A DNA stretch of 64,000 nt from NCBI GenBank assembly GCA_018806915.1, contig JAGKQI010000101.1, positions 1,116,001 through 1,180,000 on the forward strand. The letters are read 5' to 3'. The notes under the pieces are model-generated. The model did not search any database and was not told the origin of the DNA. It worked only from the letters and a program-made list of their open reading frames with translations. Positions 41,976 to 51,542 of the stretch are shown one piece after another. Made by a program: the position numbers and the translations under genes. Each line of letters begins with the position of its first letter. Position 1 is the first letter of the stretch. Source of the DNA: Phytophthora colocasiae. Its lineage: Eukaryota; Oomycota; Peronosporomycetes; Peronosporales; Peronosporaceae.

Positions 41976-44916
41976 TGGTTGAAATACAGTTGTATTGCGC
42001 CCTGGAATGTGTCATAATCCGGGGTAGGGGTGCTTAGATCGCAAGCGCGTCGTAAGCAAGCTTGGAGCGAATCGCGCTCTGCATTGCCTCTGCATTGCCT
42101 CTGCTGCAGAGGCTCTGCATTGCCTCTGCCCCAAGCAGCACCTTCACTTGTTTGCTGCTTATGATCGCGGCATTGGAGCTGTGCCACCATCAGGACGTCG
42201 GACACAGTTGGTGGTGGTCCAAAAGGCAGATTGACCAACACTCTTGTTACTTCCGCGACCAACACTCTGATGCAAGTTGCCTTTTTCGACTGCAGCTCAC
42301 CCATTGCAGGGTAACGATAGCTCGCACTAGCGATATCATGGCGTTGAGGCCAGCTCCGAGTCGAGAATGAAGCCATTTCGTCGCCCAGACTGGCGGTGCC
42401 GATCGAGACGTTGTGGTGGCCAGACGGAGGCAGATTTACCATCGCCACTAGCTGGATTCCTGAGTTAAATTGGGTTGTCGCCCTGAGGAAATCGGTGCGA
42501 GTAGCGCCACGTACATCGGGAGGCACAGCCTTACGCTTGGAGCCTTCTCGTGGCCCACGGACCAGTAGTCACACGCCGCAAGCAACTCGGAACACGAGGG
42601 CCGGATTTTGGGGATTTGCTGCCATGATTGCCGCCAAGTTGCCGCCAACGTTGAAGTGGCGTTGGCGTAAGCACTGAAGTTTCGGCGCGCGCAAGCGGTG
42701 GTCGGATTGCTCTCCACCAAAGCGGGCGCAATCAGCATGCGCCACACAGTGAGCCCTCGCCATCGGATGAAGTTTTGATTCAAAACGCCGTGAGCCTCCG
42801 CCCTGGCAGGAGGTACGGTGTTTTCAACTGGAAAAGGCGTGCTGCCGATAGCAACAGCGAAAGTGGAAGTGGAACAGTTAGTTCTGTGAATTGCTGGACC
42901 TATGGCGCTCTTCGTAGCTTTAATGCTAAGATTGTTCACCGACTGCTTCTGCATGTACGTACGCACCAGCTTTAACGGTGGATCTGCCAGTACAGGATAC
43001 GGAGATCACACTACTCAGTAGTGACTACTGTTTTCCTTTTCTTATTGCACAACCATTAAAAAGACAGTAATTCTCCGCTACTGGTAGCTTTGATACGTCA
43101 TTCATAACAGGCTGTTCGTGACTGAACTGTTCTACGCAATACCTTGGCATGGTATTCAATGTGGGTCGACGTATTCATTATACATGTATTTAACTGTTAA
43201 AAGTAGGATGTTCTAGAGCTACCGGTAGTTGCAATACAGGATACAAGCAATTGATTTCAACGGTGCAGCACATAGTTCGGCTTTCCACGGTACATCGTTA
43301 CCGAAACACAAAAGCGAACCAACGAGACGTTCGCTTTCAATGTCAAAAGTCTGCCGTTGATACACGACATACTGTGTGGGGTGCGCTACGTCTACGATCT
43401 ACCTGCGCAAAGGAGGAGCCGTGACCACGATAACAGCATCGCCAACCCTTTGCTGTCACAGGGCCTAGGCCGGATCCACACCCGCCAGCTCAGCAAACCG
43501 GGCACCATCTCCAGTCCTTCCGTTCGATTTCATGGTTGGCCCTGGTTGTGGATTGGAATTCCGCGAGCAGTTGCTGAGCATGAACGTGGAGTCCCCAGTG
43601 ACGTTCTGGGGGTTCCCCAGGTCCTTGGGGCTTGAACGAAAGTGAGGTTGTGCCAGATTTTCCTGAGCTGGATGGTGATATCGGCCTCGACCTTGTGATA
43701 GCAAAAGGTTCGCGATGCAATTGGCATGGTCGCGGCTTCCCCTTCGCAGTAGGATAGACATAACTTATCGTATCCCACACCCGATGTCGTGTACAGTATA
43801 AGCGGCAAACTTTTGGCGTTGAATGCGAACTCGCGGTGGTTCGACTTTGTGTTCCGGCCACGATGTATTAGTACCGTGCAAAGCCGAAATGCGTGAGCCT
43901 CGACGTCAGTAGAGATTCTTCATCATTGAGATCAATAGCTTGTACTTCCAAGTCGAAGAGAAACGTCACCGTCCCCCTTCTGCCGTACGGCGAGCTTGAA
44001 ATTTTGTCGAACCAGTCGCCCATGAGCCTCTTAAACAGTCGGGGGAATACCTTGGTATTGTGTGTGATCCACCCTCGTGCCTGATACCTGAGGTTGATAG
44101 GGCTTTCGAACTCGATCAATCTTGCAGTAGACAACGAGGAGCAACTGTTACCGTTTGATCACATCCATCATCCCACGTGGAGTGGAGACCTTCGCTCGCA
44201 GGTCTTCCCATTTATAGAGGACGCGGTGTGAGAGTCTGACGCCTTCGATTTCGATACAAACCAACTCCTCCTGCCTGATGTCGTTGCTTAGCCGAGTAGC
44301 CTACGGGCGATGCCAGTTGGCATCGCCCGTCAGATTGAAGAATGAAGTGCGGTGGGGTCAGCATCGGCATCGAAGGCATGGGGATTATCATGGGTGCATG
44401 GTCAGCTGCGCCATCTCTACTGTAGGGTGCGGATAGTTCTCTGGAGCTCCACACCGTTGAATTGCTTTCAAGCACATGTTTTGCAATAGGAGCCGTTTGA
44501 TACATGATGCAGCAAAACAATTAGTCTGTGTGTGCACGCTGATCTTTAAAAACGCAGCTTGTGTCGATGTCGCTGGGCTTGGATTGTCTGGCAGTTTGCC
44601 ACTGGCAGCTCAATTCGTTGCAGTGTGCAACTTGCCAATGATTCCAGCGTGTCCCCAGCTAGGTATGTGCTACAATTGCTTCTTTCACCCCACTTTCCTA
44701 TCCTGCGTTACGTTCCCGATCAAAATGAAACCGGGCAGCGCACATGTAATGATGCCAATGCACCCGCTCTCAGCATCGTACAATAAGCAGCGCTAGTAAC
44801 CCACACTTGCAATATCACACATCGCCATCCATCCAAAGTGGGGGTAATCTATCCATCGATCCTGCGAACGATCCCGTGTCCAATCGCATGCATACAGCCA
44901 GCCAGCATTTCGCATC
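41976..44916. other. Gene-poor stretch of about 3 kb
   Basis: No recognisable gene. It contains a short tandem repeat of tctgcattgcc units (42077-42129) and an inverted duplication at 43372-43800. Small frames on both strands have no known motifs. It may be an old, unrecognised element. Confidence 0.45.
43372..43800. repeat. Diverged inverted duplication of a coding-like segment
   Basis: About 120 bp at 43372-43490 and at 43660-43800 are inverted copies. Read outward-in, both encode a related peptide: S-R-D-H-x-N-x-I-A-N-x-L-L-S-Q-G-x-G-R. Divergence is roughly one base in four by eye. The spacer of about 170 bp is unique. Confidence 0.55.
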
Positions 44917-45588
44917 ATGCCGACCTCATCAACCTCGCCGCGAGTCTTCACACCGTCCCAAGCCTCCGTCGTGGCGCTCCACGCAGGTGCTTCCCCACCA
45001 TCGATGTCATCGCCGAATACGCGCAGCCGTAGCGGCTCCTTTGTCCCGCTGCAGCGTATCGAGTACGTACGAGTGGCCAAGAAGCTCCGTCGAGATGGAC
45101 GCTGGGTCTACGTGGCCAGTGTCTTCCTCCAGCGCAACGAGGCCCGGCGCCGCCTCTCCGAAGGCGTCTACAAGGTCTCACCAGCCTCGAAACTGTCGCC
45201 TGAAGCCATGCGTGTGTTCATGATGGCCGAGCGCGAACCTGACTATTCCGTGGAGCATCCATTCTCAGAGTTCCGTCAACTTCGGGATAGTGCCGTAAGG
45301 CTAGCAAAAGGCAACAAGACGCACTTGAAGACGTGCACTGGCTGCCAGAAGCTATTGCGTGGGGTGGCCAACCCCAAGCACCAGAATTGGACGGTGAAGC
45401 GACTATTTGGTAACAAGGAACAGCGATTCGCACTGCTCACGACGTTCGTAAATGACTTGTTGAAGCTCGCAGCTGGTAACGTTAGTGTGGATGCTGGAGA
45501 AAAGGACTGCCAAGTACGTGAAGAAGTGGGGAAGCTGGTGCAAGAGTTCTTTAAACGAGAATACAGACAGTCACTGGGTATCATCTGA
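44917..45588 (+). CDS. PX-like domain protein, paralogue F
   Basis: The 223-residue product has a short Ser/Pro-rich N-terminus. The first strand is IEYVRVAKKLRRDGRWVYVASV, and the core YSVEHPFSEFRQLRDSA has the PX layout, but Pro replaces the phosphoinositide-contacting Arg (H-P-F-S-E-F). The Cys pair is CTGC. A basic stretch (KRLFGNKEQRF) and FVNDLLKLA precede the C-terminal Val/Leu/Phe helix. Loss of the Arg suggests altered or absent lipid binding. It and paralogue G are 214 bp apart and converge. Confidence 0.7.
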   Translation: MPTSSTSPRVFTPSQASVVALHAGASPPSMSSPNTRSRSGSFVPLQRIEYVRVAKKLRRDGRWVYVASVFLQRNEARRRLSEGVYKVSPASKLSPEAMRVFMMAEREPDYSVEHPFSEFRQLRDSAVRLAKGNKTHLKTCTGCQKLLRGVANPKHQNWTVKRLFGNKEQRFALLTTFVNDLLKLAAGNVSVDAGEKDCQVREEVGKLVQEFFKREYRQSLGII

Positions 45589-45802
45589 AGTGATGAAAGG
45601 GAGACAACACTATCGCATTGAATTAATTTTTCGAGTTGTTCGGTGGGTTTTGTACATGCATGTACGTGCTAAAGATCGCCCTAGTGTTGCTTGGTCGTGA
45701 GAGCGAGTTTTCTCCTGTTAATACAAGACAAAACGCCGTGTTGAAGACCAAATTGATACATAACACGCAGTTGTATTTCCTTACACAGAGAGAGCTGTCA
45801 TT

Positions 45803-46199
45803 CTAAGCAGCTTGTGCTTCTTCAATGCCAAACAGGAAATTGTACAGCATCTGAGGGATGTGAGCTTGGCCACTGCACACGTTTCGGCCATCGACCGACG
45901 AATTGCGGACAGTGAGTGTAAGAAGGTTGTTAAGCAACTTGGTCAGCTTGCGGAGCGCTCTCTCTTCGCCCAATAGCCTCAGCGTTAGAGCTTCCGGGTT
46001 AGCGCTGCCCAGAACGTAGAGTTCAACCAGTTCAGCACAGAATTCACAGTGCGCATCGTTGTGAGCCGCCCACGCAGTATCATAGATGTCGGCACGTAGT
46101 TGGCCGAACTCGCCCAGAGTCTTCTCTGTCCGCACTGCTGCCTTTAACGGCCTGCCACCGGCGTCCACGCTCGTCGGACTCTCGTTTTCCACTGAGTTA
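45803..46199 (-). pseudogene. PX-like paralogue G, 3' part (gene split by Gypsy)
   Basis: This piece encodes the second half of a PX-like protein: a weak core (T-L-G-E-F-G-Q-L-R), the CEFC pair, ALRKLTKLLNNLLTLTV and a C-terminal PQMLYNFLF. It ends at the 5-bp duplication CGGAA (46200-46204), where the Gypsy LTR begins. With the 5' part at 53924-54102 it makes one uninterrupted frame of 191 codons, close to the 187 of paralogue H, so the gene was intact when hit. Confidence 0.85.
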
Positions 46200-46204
46200 C
46201 GGAA

Positions 46205-46695
46205 TGTCAGCTTCGGACGTCACCGAAGATGACGACGGCAACCCACGTTGACGACACAAAGCAAGTTGGTGCACGAGCAACCCATGACCAGCGTGTTGAT
46301 GTCATGGGCGTCAACAAAGCAGCACGACGCCAGAGTACAAGCAGCAACCCAGTGCCAACGACAAACATCAGTAAAGCGCTGCTGCTTGTCCCCAACGCCG
46401 GAGCACGAGGAATCCCAGCCAGCGCAGAGCATCTCTGCGGCCGTAATCGAGCTGCTTGAAGAGACAAGAAGGCTCATGTTTGTATGAGGAAGGTGTTGTT
46501 CCTAGAGCGGAGCCCTGGGAGGAAACAGAAAAAGAGGGTGCTATCGAAAAGAACTAAACCAACAAAAATATATTCATTCTGCATTTTGCCCTCACAAGAA
46601 CAAGCAACAACAACAACAAGTTAGCGTCTCAACTCTTCTACTACAAACCCGTCGCTTCCTCACCGTTCCGAGCCGTCGATCCGCAGAAGTCGACA
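46205..46695 (+). repeat. Left LTR of Gypsy element
   Basis: 491 bp, differing from the right LTR by one substitution (catctc versus cacctc) and lacking a 4-bp insertion. Near-identity of the LTRs indicates a recent insertion. Confidence 0.93.
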
Positions 46696-46832
46696 ATTGG
46701 TAGCACTTGTTGGTCTACTCTTCGAGGGCCAGGAGATCCTTCGCAACGGCGGCAGTGGTGGCCACACTAGCCTGCTGAGAGCACGTGAAGACCCACCAGA
46801 GTCAAGTTCGCAAGCGAGACGAGAAGATACCC

Positions 46833-47450
46833 ATGGAAGAAGGCGCAGCCTTAGGTGCCGGTGGCACCATGATGACCGAGGAGACCGCCATGACAACGTC
46901 GGCGAGGATGACTGAGATTTTGGCACAGCAACGCCATGAGATGACCCAACTGCTTCAGAACCAGCAAAGCATGTTGGAGCGCATGAGACCCACTGAGAGA
47001 CGAGTGGAAGGCATCTCGATGCCGACATACAACGGACGACTTGGAGAACCGCTTCAAGTGTTTCTACACCAAGTTCAGCTTTACCTGAGCGCAAAAAATA
47101 TCGACGTCAGCGCAGAGGAAAATCAGACCCGACTTGTGGCCATGGTGGCGTCCAACCTGAAAGGCCAAGCTGCGGCTTGGTATACATTCCACCAAGGCGA
47201 GTTCGCTACCCTGAACGCCTTGGCTGAAGCACTGCAGACAGAGTTCGTTCCGCCGGATCTGCAGGAGCGTCTTCGCGGTGAACTGATGAACCTGAAGCAG
47301 ATACAATGTCAAAACTTGGAGGATTACGTCGCGAAATATCGCAACATTATCTGTCAAGTCCGTGATATGACTGAAATAGATCGTGTTACCTGGTTCGTGC
47401 ATGGGTTGGTGACTCGAACGCGGGAAGAGGTTGCATATCGTCGCTGTGAC
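46833..47450 (+). pseudogene. Gypsy gag, 5' part, interrupted by hAT
   Basis: From an ATG at 46833 the frame encodes a retrotransposon Gag domain: a coiled N-terminus (MTEILAQQRHEMTQLLQNQQ), then the capsid-like core with LKGQAAAWYTFHQGEF, L-x-E-F-V-P-P-D and L-E-D-Y-V-A-K-Y-R. It breaks inside the 8-bp target duplication of the hAT and resumes at 49285. Confidence 0.85.
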
Positions 47451-47623
47451 CAGGGCTACGAAAATAAAATACTCAGTATACGGAGATCAATGTCAACACA
47501 GTAATAACTAGTGCAATATCAAGCAAAACAATAATCCGCAATTTGCACTGTATTGTTAATATGAAACACAGCGAAAACCCCCAAAAAGAGATAAGTGCCT
47601 GATGTCCGTCCTACCGTCGTATA

Positions 47624-48676
47624 CAGACCTGGCCAAAAGGATAGGACACCCCATAAATTTTAGGTTTTCTCAGCCAATCCGCGGTCTTTCTTATCGCCAA
47701 TTGCACCAATAAAAGCGTATTTCGTGCTGATCGGGCCTATCAAATTTGAGCTTCATCGGAGAAAAATTGAGTGACTTTCAATACAACAGTCCGATTTTGT
47801 GCCTGGTCAAAAGGATAAGACAATTTTTTATACTTGAATTTTGTATGGGAGGAGGAGTGGTCACTGTGCAGACTACGCTCAAATTCAGCTTCCTCCCACA
47901 GCACTTGGAGTTGTCCCGCTCAAAATAGCCCGAAAGCAGCAGCTAACGAAGTTCGAGAAAGGTCAGATAACAAGTCAAGGATGCAGTGTGAAGCAAATTG
48001 CAGATTGCAGTCTCTAAAGCGCTCAAGGACTGTAGTGACAAACCTTTTAAAAGATCCGGGTAGTTATGGCCAGCGATTTAAGAAAGGTTGCCCTAGTAAG
48101 CTCACTGGTCGCGACTGCCGTAGTATTGCTCGCGCGACGCGGCAGGGGACGCTAAGCTCATCAAAGCTCGCAGAACAGCAGAAGCTTGGTGTCTCCAGTC
48201 GGACAGTGGAGCTGTTTAAGTACTCAAGATAACAAGGTGCCTAAGCTCACAGAGACTCGCATGGAGGCACGAATCAAGTGGCGTCTCATGACTGGGGTGA
48301 ACAAAACTGGAGGAAAACAGTTTTTCTGATGAAAAGGAATGGAATTTAGATGGACCTGACGTCCTAAATTCTACTGGCGCTACCTAGAGGACGAGCCGAA
48401 GGTGAGGTTCAGCCGTTTGCAGGTGCGGCTAGTAGTTCAACTTCAACTCAAGCTATACAAAATTCAAGTATAAAAATTGTCTTATCCTTTTGACCAGGCA
48501 CAAAATCGGACTGTTGTATTGAAAGTCACTCAATTTTTCTCCGATGAAGCTCAAATTTGATAGGCCCGATCAGCACGAAATACGCTTTTATTGGTGCAAT
48601 TGGCGATAAGAAAGACCGCGGATTGGCTGAGAAAACCTAAAAATTATGGGGTGTCCTATCCTTTTGGCCAGGTCTG
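47624..48676. mobile_element. Tc1-type IR/DR transposon nested in the hAT
   Basis: Terminal inverted repeats of about 222 bp (47624-47846 and 48455-48676) differ at only a few positions and are flanked by TA. Each arm contains an outer repeat (cctggccaaaaggataggac) and an inner repeat (cctggtcaaaaggataagac) about 150 bp apart, the IR/DR layout of Sleeping-Beauty-like Tc1 elements. It carries a relic transposase. Confidence 0.9.
47860..48450 (+). pseudogene. Tc1 transposase relic
   Basis: Pieces in different frames give a helix-turn-helix (LTKFEKGQITSQGCSVKQIA), then KLTGRDCRSIARATRQGTLS, and the first catalytic block FSDEKEWNLDGPD. Frameshifts and a missing 3' half, without the second Asp or third acidic residue, make it non-functional. 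Confidence 0.7.
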
Positions 48677-48678
48677 TA

Positions 48679-49095
48679 TGATACCAAACGACGTACCCAT
48701 CGCTTCGGCGAGGGTAGTGCCGACGCGAGTGGCTACTCTCTGCATGTAAGTCTGTAGTGTTACTATTGACGTAAGCTGCATTTTCACTAGCTTCCTTGTA
48801 AGCGGGTTTTCAACCTCACACAACGTGAGGTTCCTCTCCACTACCCACCGTAGCCAGTCGTATATGTCGCTCGTGACGGCGTCGACGAACCCGAACGCCT
48901 CCAGGGACGTGAGTTTGCTACACTGGAAGGCTGCGTACTCGCCTGGATGCGTAGGATGCGCAGAGTGTAGGTGCGACATCAAGTTGTGCAGCCTGTACAG
49001 CTAGCTTGCTTGCGTGGGAGTTCGCAGATGTTACAGCGGTAGATGCCTGGCTCGAGGGGCGTAAAGAAGAAGGCGGGAAGTTGGCGGGACGTCAT
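48679..49095 (-). pseudogene. hAT transposase N-terminal fragment
   Basis: From an ATG at 49095 the frame shows a BED-type finger (IYRCNICELPRKQAS, with LMSHLHSAHPTHPGEY after a small shift), then YDWLRWVVERNLTLCEVENP and VGTTLAEAMGTSFG typical of hAT transposases. The Tc1 element sits directly after SFG-I-I. The remaining hAT DNA (47451-47623) has no catalytic domain. Confidence 0.75.
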
Positions 49096-49284
49096 GGCAG
49101 GCTTGAGAATAGAGCGATAGTTAGTGGATCATTGCTGTGTCAGGGCGTAAAGGCTTGAATATTTGTATTATTGGGTCAGTATTATATTATATTGACTTGG
49201 GGTAAAAGCAATAATACGCAATATAATAATAAAAGTGCCGCAATTACGATATTGATATTATTTTTTCGGAGCCCTGGCTGTGAC

Positions 49285-49569
49285 ACAGTGTCGCGAGCAA
49301 TTTCGGTAGCTCTGGAGTTTGAGCGATCACATTCTCACGAGAAGGGTGGACGGGGAGATGTTCGACCTCGACGTTCTGATCGGCCAGCTGACGGAGCTGT
49401 ACCAATGGAAGTTGACAACGTGAACGTACTCACATCTCCCGTGAAGATTGTCGACGACGCAATCTGTGCTTCAGATGCAAGCGTCCAGGACATCGTATCA
49501 GCAACTGTCGTGTCAGACTGCCTGAGGGCAACCGAGAACGCATTGGTACACGCAATCGTCGCTCCATAA
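49285..49569 (+). pseudogene. Gypsy gag, 3' part with zinc knuckle in a shifted frame
   Basis: The gag frame resumes exactly after the hAT target duplication with a basic linker. Before the zinc knuckle the frame changes: C-F-R-C-K-R-P-G-H-R-I-S-N-C (from 49467) is readable only in the frame of the following pol ORF. One indel between 49290 and 49460 explains this and indicates that gag and pol were originally one frame. Confidence 0.75.
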
Positions 49570-49574
49570 ACTCA

Positions 49575-51542
49575 GTGCGGCTTAATTCGACCTCGAATTC
49601 GGCTCCATTGGCATTCCGAGGTTACCAGATTAACATGGTAACTGTGCAAGCACCTACCGCAGCGGACTCCGCACATGAGCTGATCCGCAAAACCGTGAAG
49701 GTGAACGGGCAGGAGCTCGTCGCATTGATCGATTGCGGTGCCAACCACAATTTGGTGCGACCAGGAATCATCGATGGTCCTGGTTGTGAACATGTTGCAT
49801 CGGTGGAGAGCTTCGACGGACAAGTCCGCCATGGAGTAACAGTGCGGGATGTCGTGTCCAGCGTGTCAATGGATGGCATGGTGTACAGCCAAGTTCCTTT
49901 CACAGAATATGAGCTGCCTACCAGTCACGATATGATTTTGGGTAAGCCGTGGCTTACTCGATTCAATCCAACCATTAACTGGCAAACACATGAGGTCAAC
50001 GTTAAGGCGTCAGCATTTTCGGTTTATCCTGACCTAAGTGGTGCTTACCTTCAGCTGCCTCTGAAGGAGGGCCAGACTGGTACATGTAGAGGGCGCTACG
50101 ATCTTTATCACGTAAAGGTGACAGCGCATAGTGGTATCGCGCACTCCAACGAGATCGTAAAGCTCCTTGAAGACTTCGAGGACGTATTCCCGAAGTCTCT
50201 GCCGACTGGACTCCCACCCGAGCGGCGTGTGGAGTTCGAGCTGAATATGAAGGCCGATGCAAAACCTAGCACGAGAGCTCCATTTCGGTTATCGAAGACG
50301 GAGCAGGACGCGTTGCAGATTTTCGTGGAAGACCTGCTCGAGAAAGAATGGATCGAGATTAGCGATTCGCCCTGGGTGTCGAATGTGTTCGGTATTCCGA
50401 AGCGTGACCCGCGCACCGGAAAACAGCAAAGTCGTGGGGAATGGATCCAAAATGGAAACACAAAGTCTCCGATACGCTGGGTGGTTGACTACCGCTACCT
50501 AAACAGCCAAACGCTCATACCAAAGATCCCGTTGCCCAACATCGAAGAGCTGTTCAACAAGATGGCTGCCGCTATGATATTCAGTGTGCTGGATCTTGCC
50601 CAAGGCTATCACCAGATGCGTGTGAAGCCTGACAGCAGGCCCTACACAGCCTTTCGCTCAGCGAACGAAACCTATCACTGGTGTGTGGCCCCGATGGGCG
50701 TGGCAGGTATGCCCGGGATTTGGTCGCGTTTGATGCGTCTCCTCTTGGGAAAGTTTTCTTTTGTGGTTGTGTATCTCGATGACATCTGCATCTACTCGAA
50801 GTCGATGTCAGATCACCTTCAGCATCTCCAGGCAGTGTTTGAAGTGCTTCGGCAGGAAAAACTTTACGCTCGTAAGGAAAAATGTTCTTTTGCTCAGGAC
50901 TCTGTGAACTTTCTTGGACACACCATTTCAAAGGAGGGTCTGTCAGTGGATAAGAGGAAGACAGCAGCAATCGAGCAGTGGAGAGTTCCAACTTCGGTGA
51001 AAGAATTGCAGAGTTTCCTGGGGTTGGCTGGCTACTATCGGAGGTTCATCCACCGATTCGCCGACATCGTTCTTCCGCTTAGTGAGCTAGTGAAGAAGGA
51101 CAAAGAGTGGTCGTGGACAGAGTATCAGGAGAACGCATTCTTACTCATCAAGGCAGCACTGCAACAAGCTCCGATTTTGCAACTGCCGAATTTTGCGGAA
51201 GAATTCGTGGTGACAACCGATGCTTCGAAGCAGTGCTGTGGTGGTGTGCTCTCCCAGCGCAAGAATGGCTTTGATCACCCCATCGCGTTCTACTCCAAAA
51301 AACTCGGTAAACACGAACTCAACTGGCCAGCACATGAAAAGGAGCTCTTCGCAATTAAACTCGCGCTTTCGAAGTGGCGTCACTATCTACATGGGCGACA
51401 TTTTCTGGTATACACAGACAATATCGCGTGTCGATGGTTCCTTCAGCACCCGACTGTTTCGTCGAAACTCGTTCGTTGGCTGGACTTCTTTGCACAGTTT
51501 GACTTTGAACTGCATCACGTCAAGGGCGTTCAAAAATTTTGA
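49575..51542 (+). CDS. Gypsy pol: protease, reverse transcriptase, RNase H
   Basis: The 655-codon frame starts before the aspartic protease, whose active site reads LIDCGA with Cys in place of the usual Ser or Thr. Reverse transcriptase follows with F-S-V-L-D-L-A-Q-G-Y, and the catalytic YLDD box (VVVYLDDICIYS). RNase H starts at VVTTDASK and has YTDN. The frame ends in K-F-stop within an A5T4 run, shortly before the expected end of RNase H; the rest is in the -1 frame. Confidence 0.88.
   Translation: MRLNSTSNSAPLAFRGYQINMVTVQAPTAADSAHELIRKTVKVNGQELVALIDCGANHNLVRPGIIDGPGCEHVASVESFDGQVRHGVTVRDVVSSVSMDGMVYSQVPFTEYELPTSHDMILGKPWLTRFNPTINWQTHEVNVKASAFSVYPDLSGAYLQLPLKEGQTGTCRGRYDLYHVKVTAHSGIAHSNEIVKLLEDFEDVFPKSLPTGLPPERRVEFELNMKADAKPSTRAPFRLSKTEQDALQIFVEDLLEKEWIEISDSPWVSNVFGIPKRDPRTGKQQSRGEWIQNGNTKSPIRWVVDYRYLNSQTLIPKIPLPNIEELFNKMAAAMIFSVLDLAQGYHQMRVKPDSRPYTAFRSANETYHWCVAPMGVAGMPGIWSRLMRLLLGKFSFVVVYLDDICIYSKSMSDHLQHLQAVFEVLRQEKLYARKEKCSFAQDSVNFLGHTISKEGLSVDKRKTAAIEQWRVPTSVKELQSFLGLAGYYRRFIHRFADIVLPLSELVKKDKEWSWTEYQENAFLLIKAALQQAPILQLPNFAEEFVVTTDASKQCCGGVLSQRKNGFDHPIAFYSKKLGKHELNWPAHEKELFAIKLALSKWRHYLHGRHFLVYTDNIACRWFLQHPTVSSKLVRWLDFFAQFDFELHHVKGVQKF

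Larger units (their letters stand above)
47451..49276. mobile_element. hAT transposon nested in Gypsy gag
   Basis: The ends CAGGGCTACGAAAA and TTTTTTCGGAGCCCTG are short inverted repeats of hAT type. Both are flanked by the 8-bp target duplication GCTGTGAC (47443-47450 and 49277-49284), the hAT hallmark. The 1,826-bp element keeps only the N-terminal part of its transposase and is itself interrupted by a Tc1 element. Confidence 0.9.

Noticed and set aside
42448..42966. 172-codon minus-strand frame
   Set aside because: No recognisable domain, and overlapping frames on both strands are equally long; no support for coding.
46696..46715. tRNA-type primer binding site after the left Gypsy LTR
   Set aside because: The sequence attggtagcacttg does not match the initiator-Met type TGGTATCAGAGC, and I could not assign another tRNA with confidence.
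51533..51542. Classical -1 slippery heptamer at the pol break
   Set aside because: The sequence A-AAA-TTT does not fit X-XXY-YYZ because the A-site codon would mispair after slipping; a simple indel is as likely.
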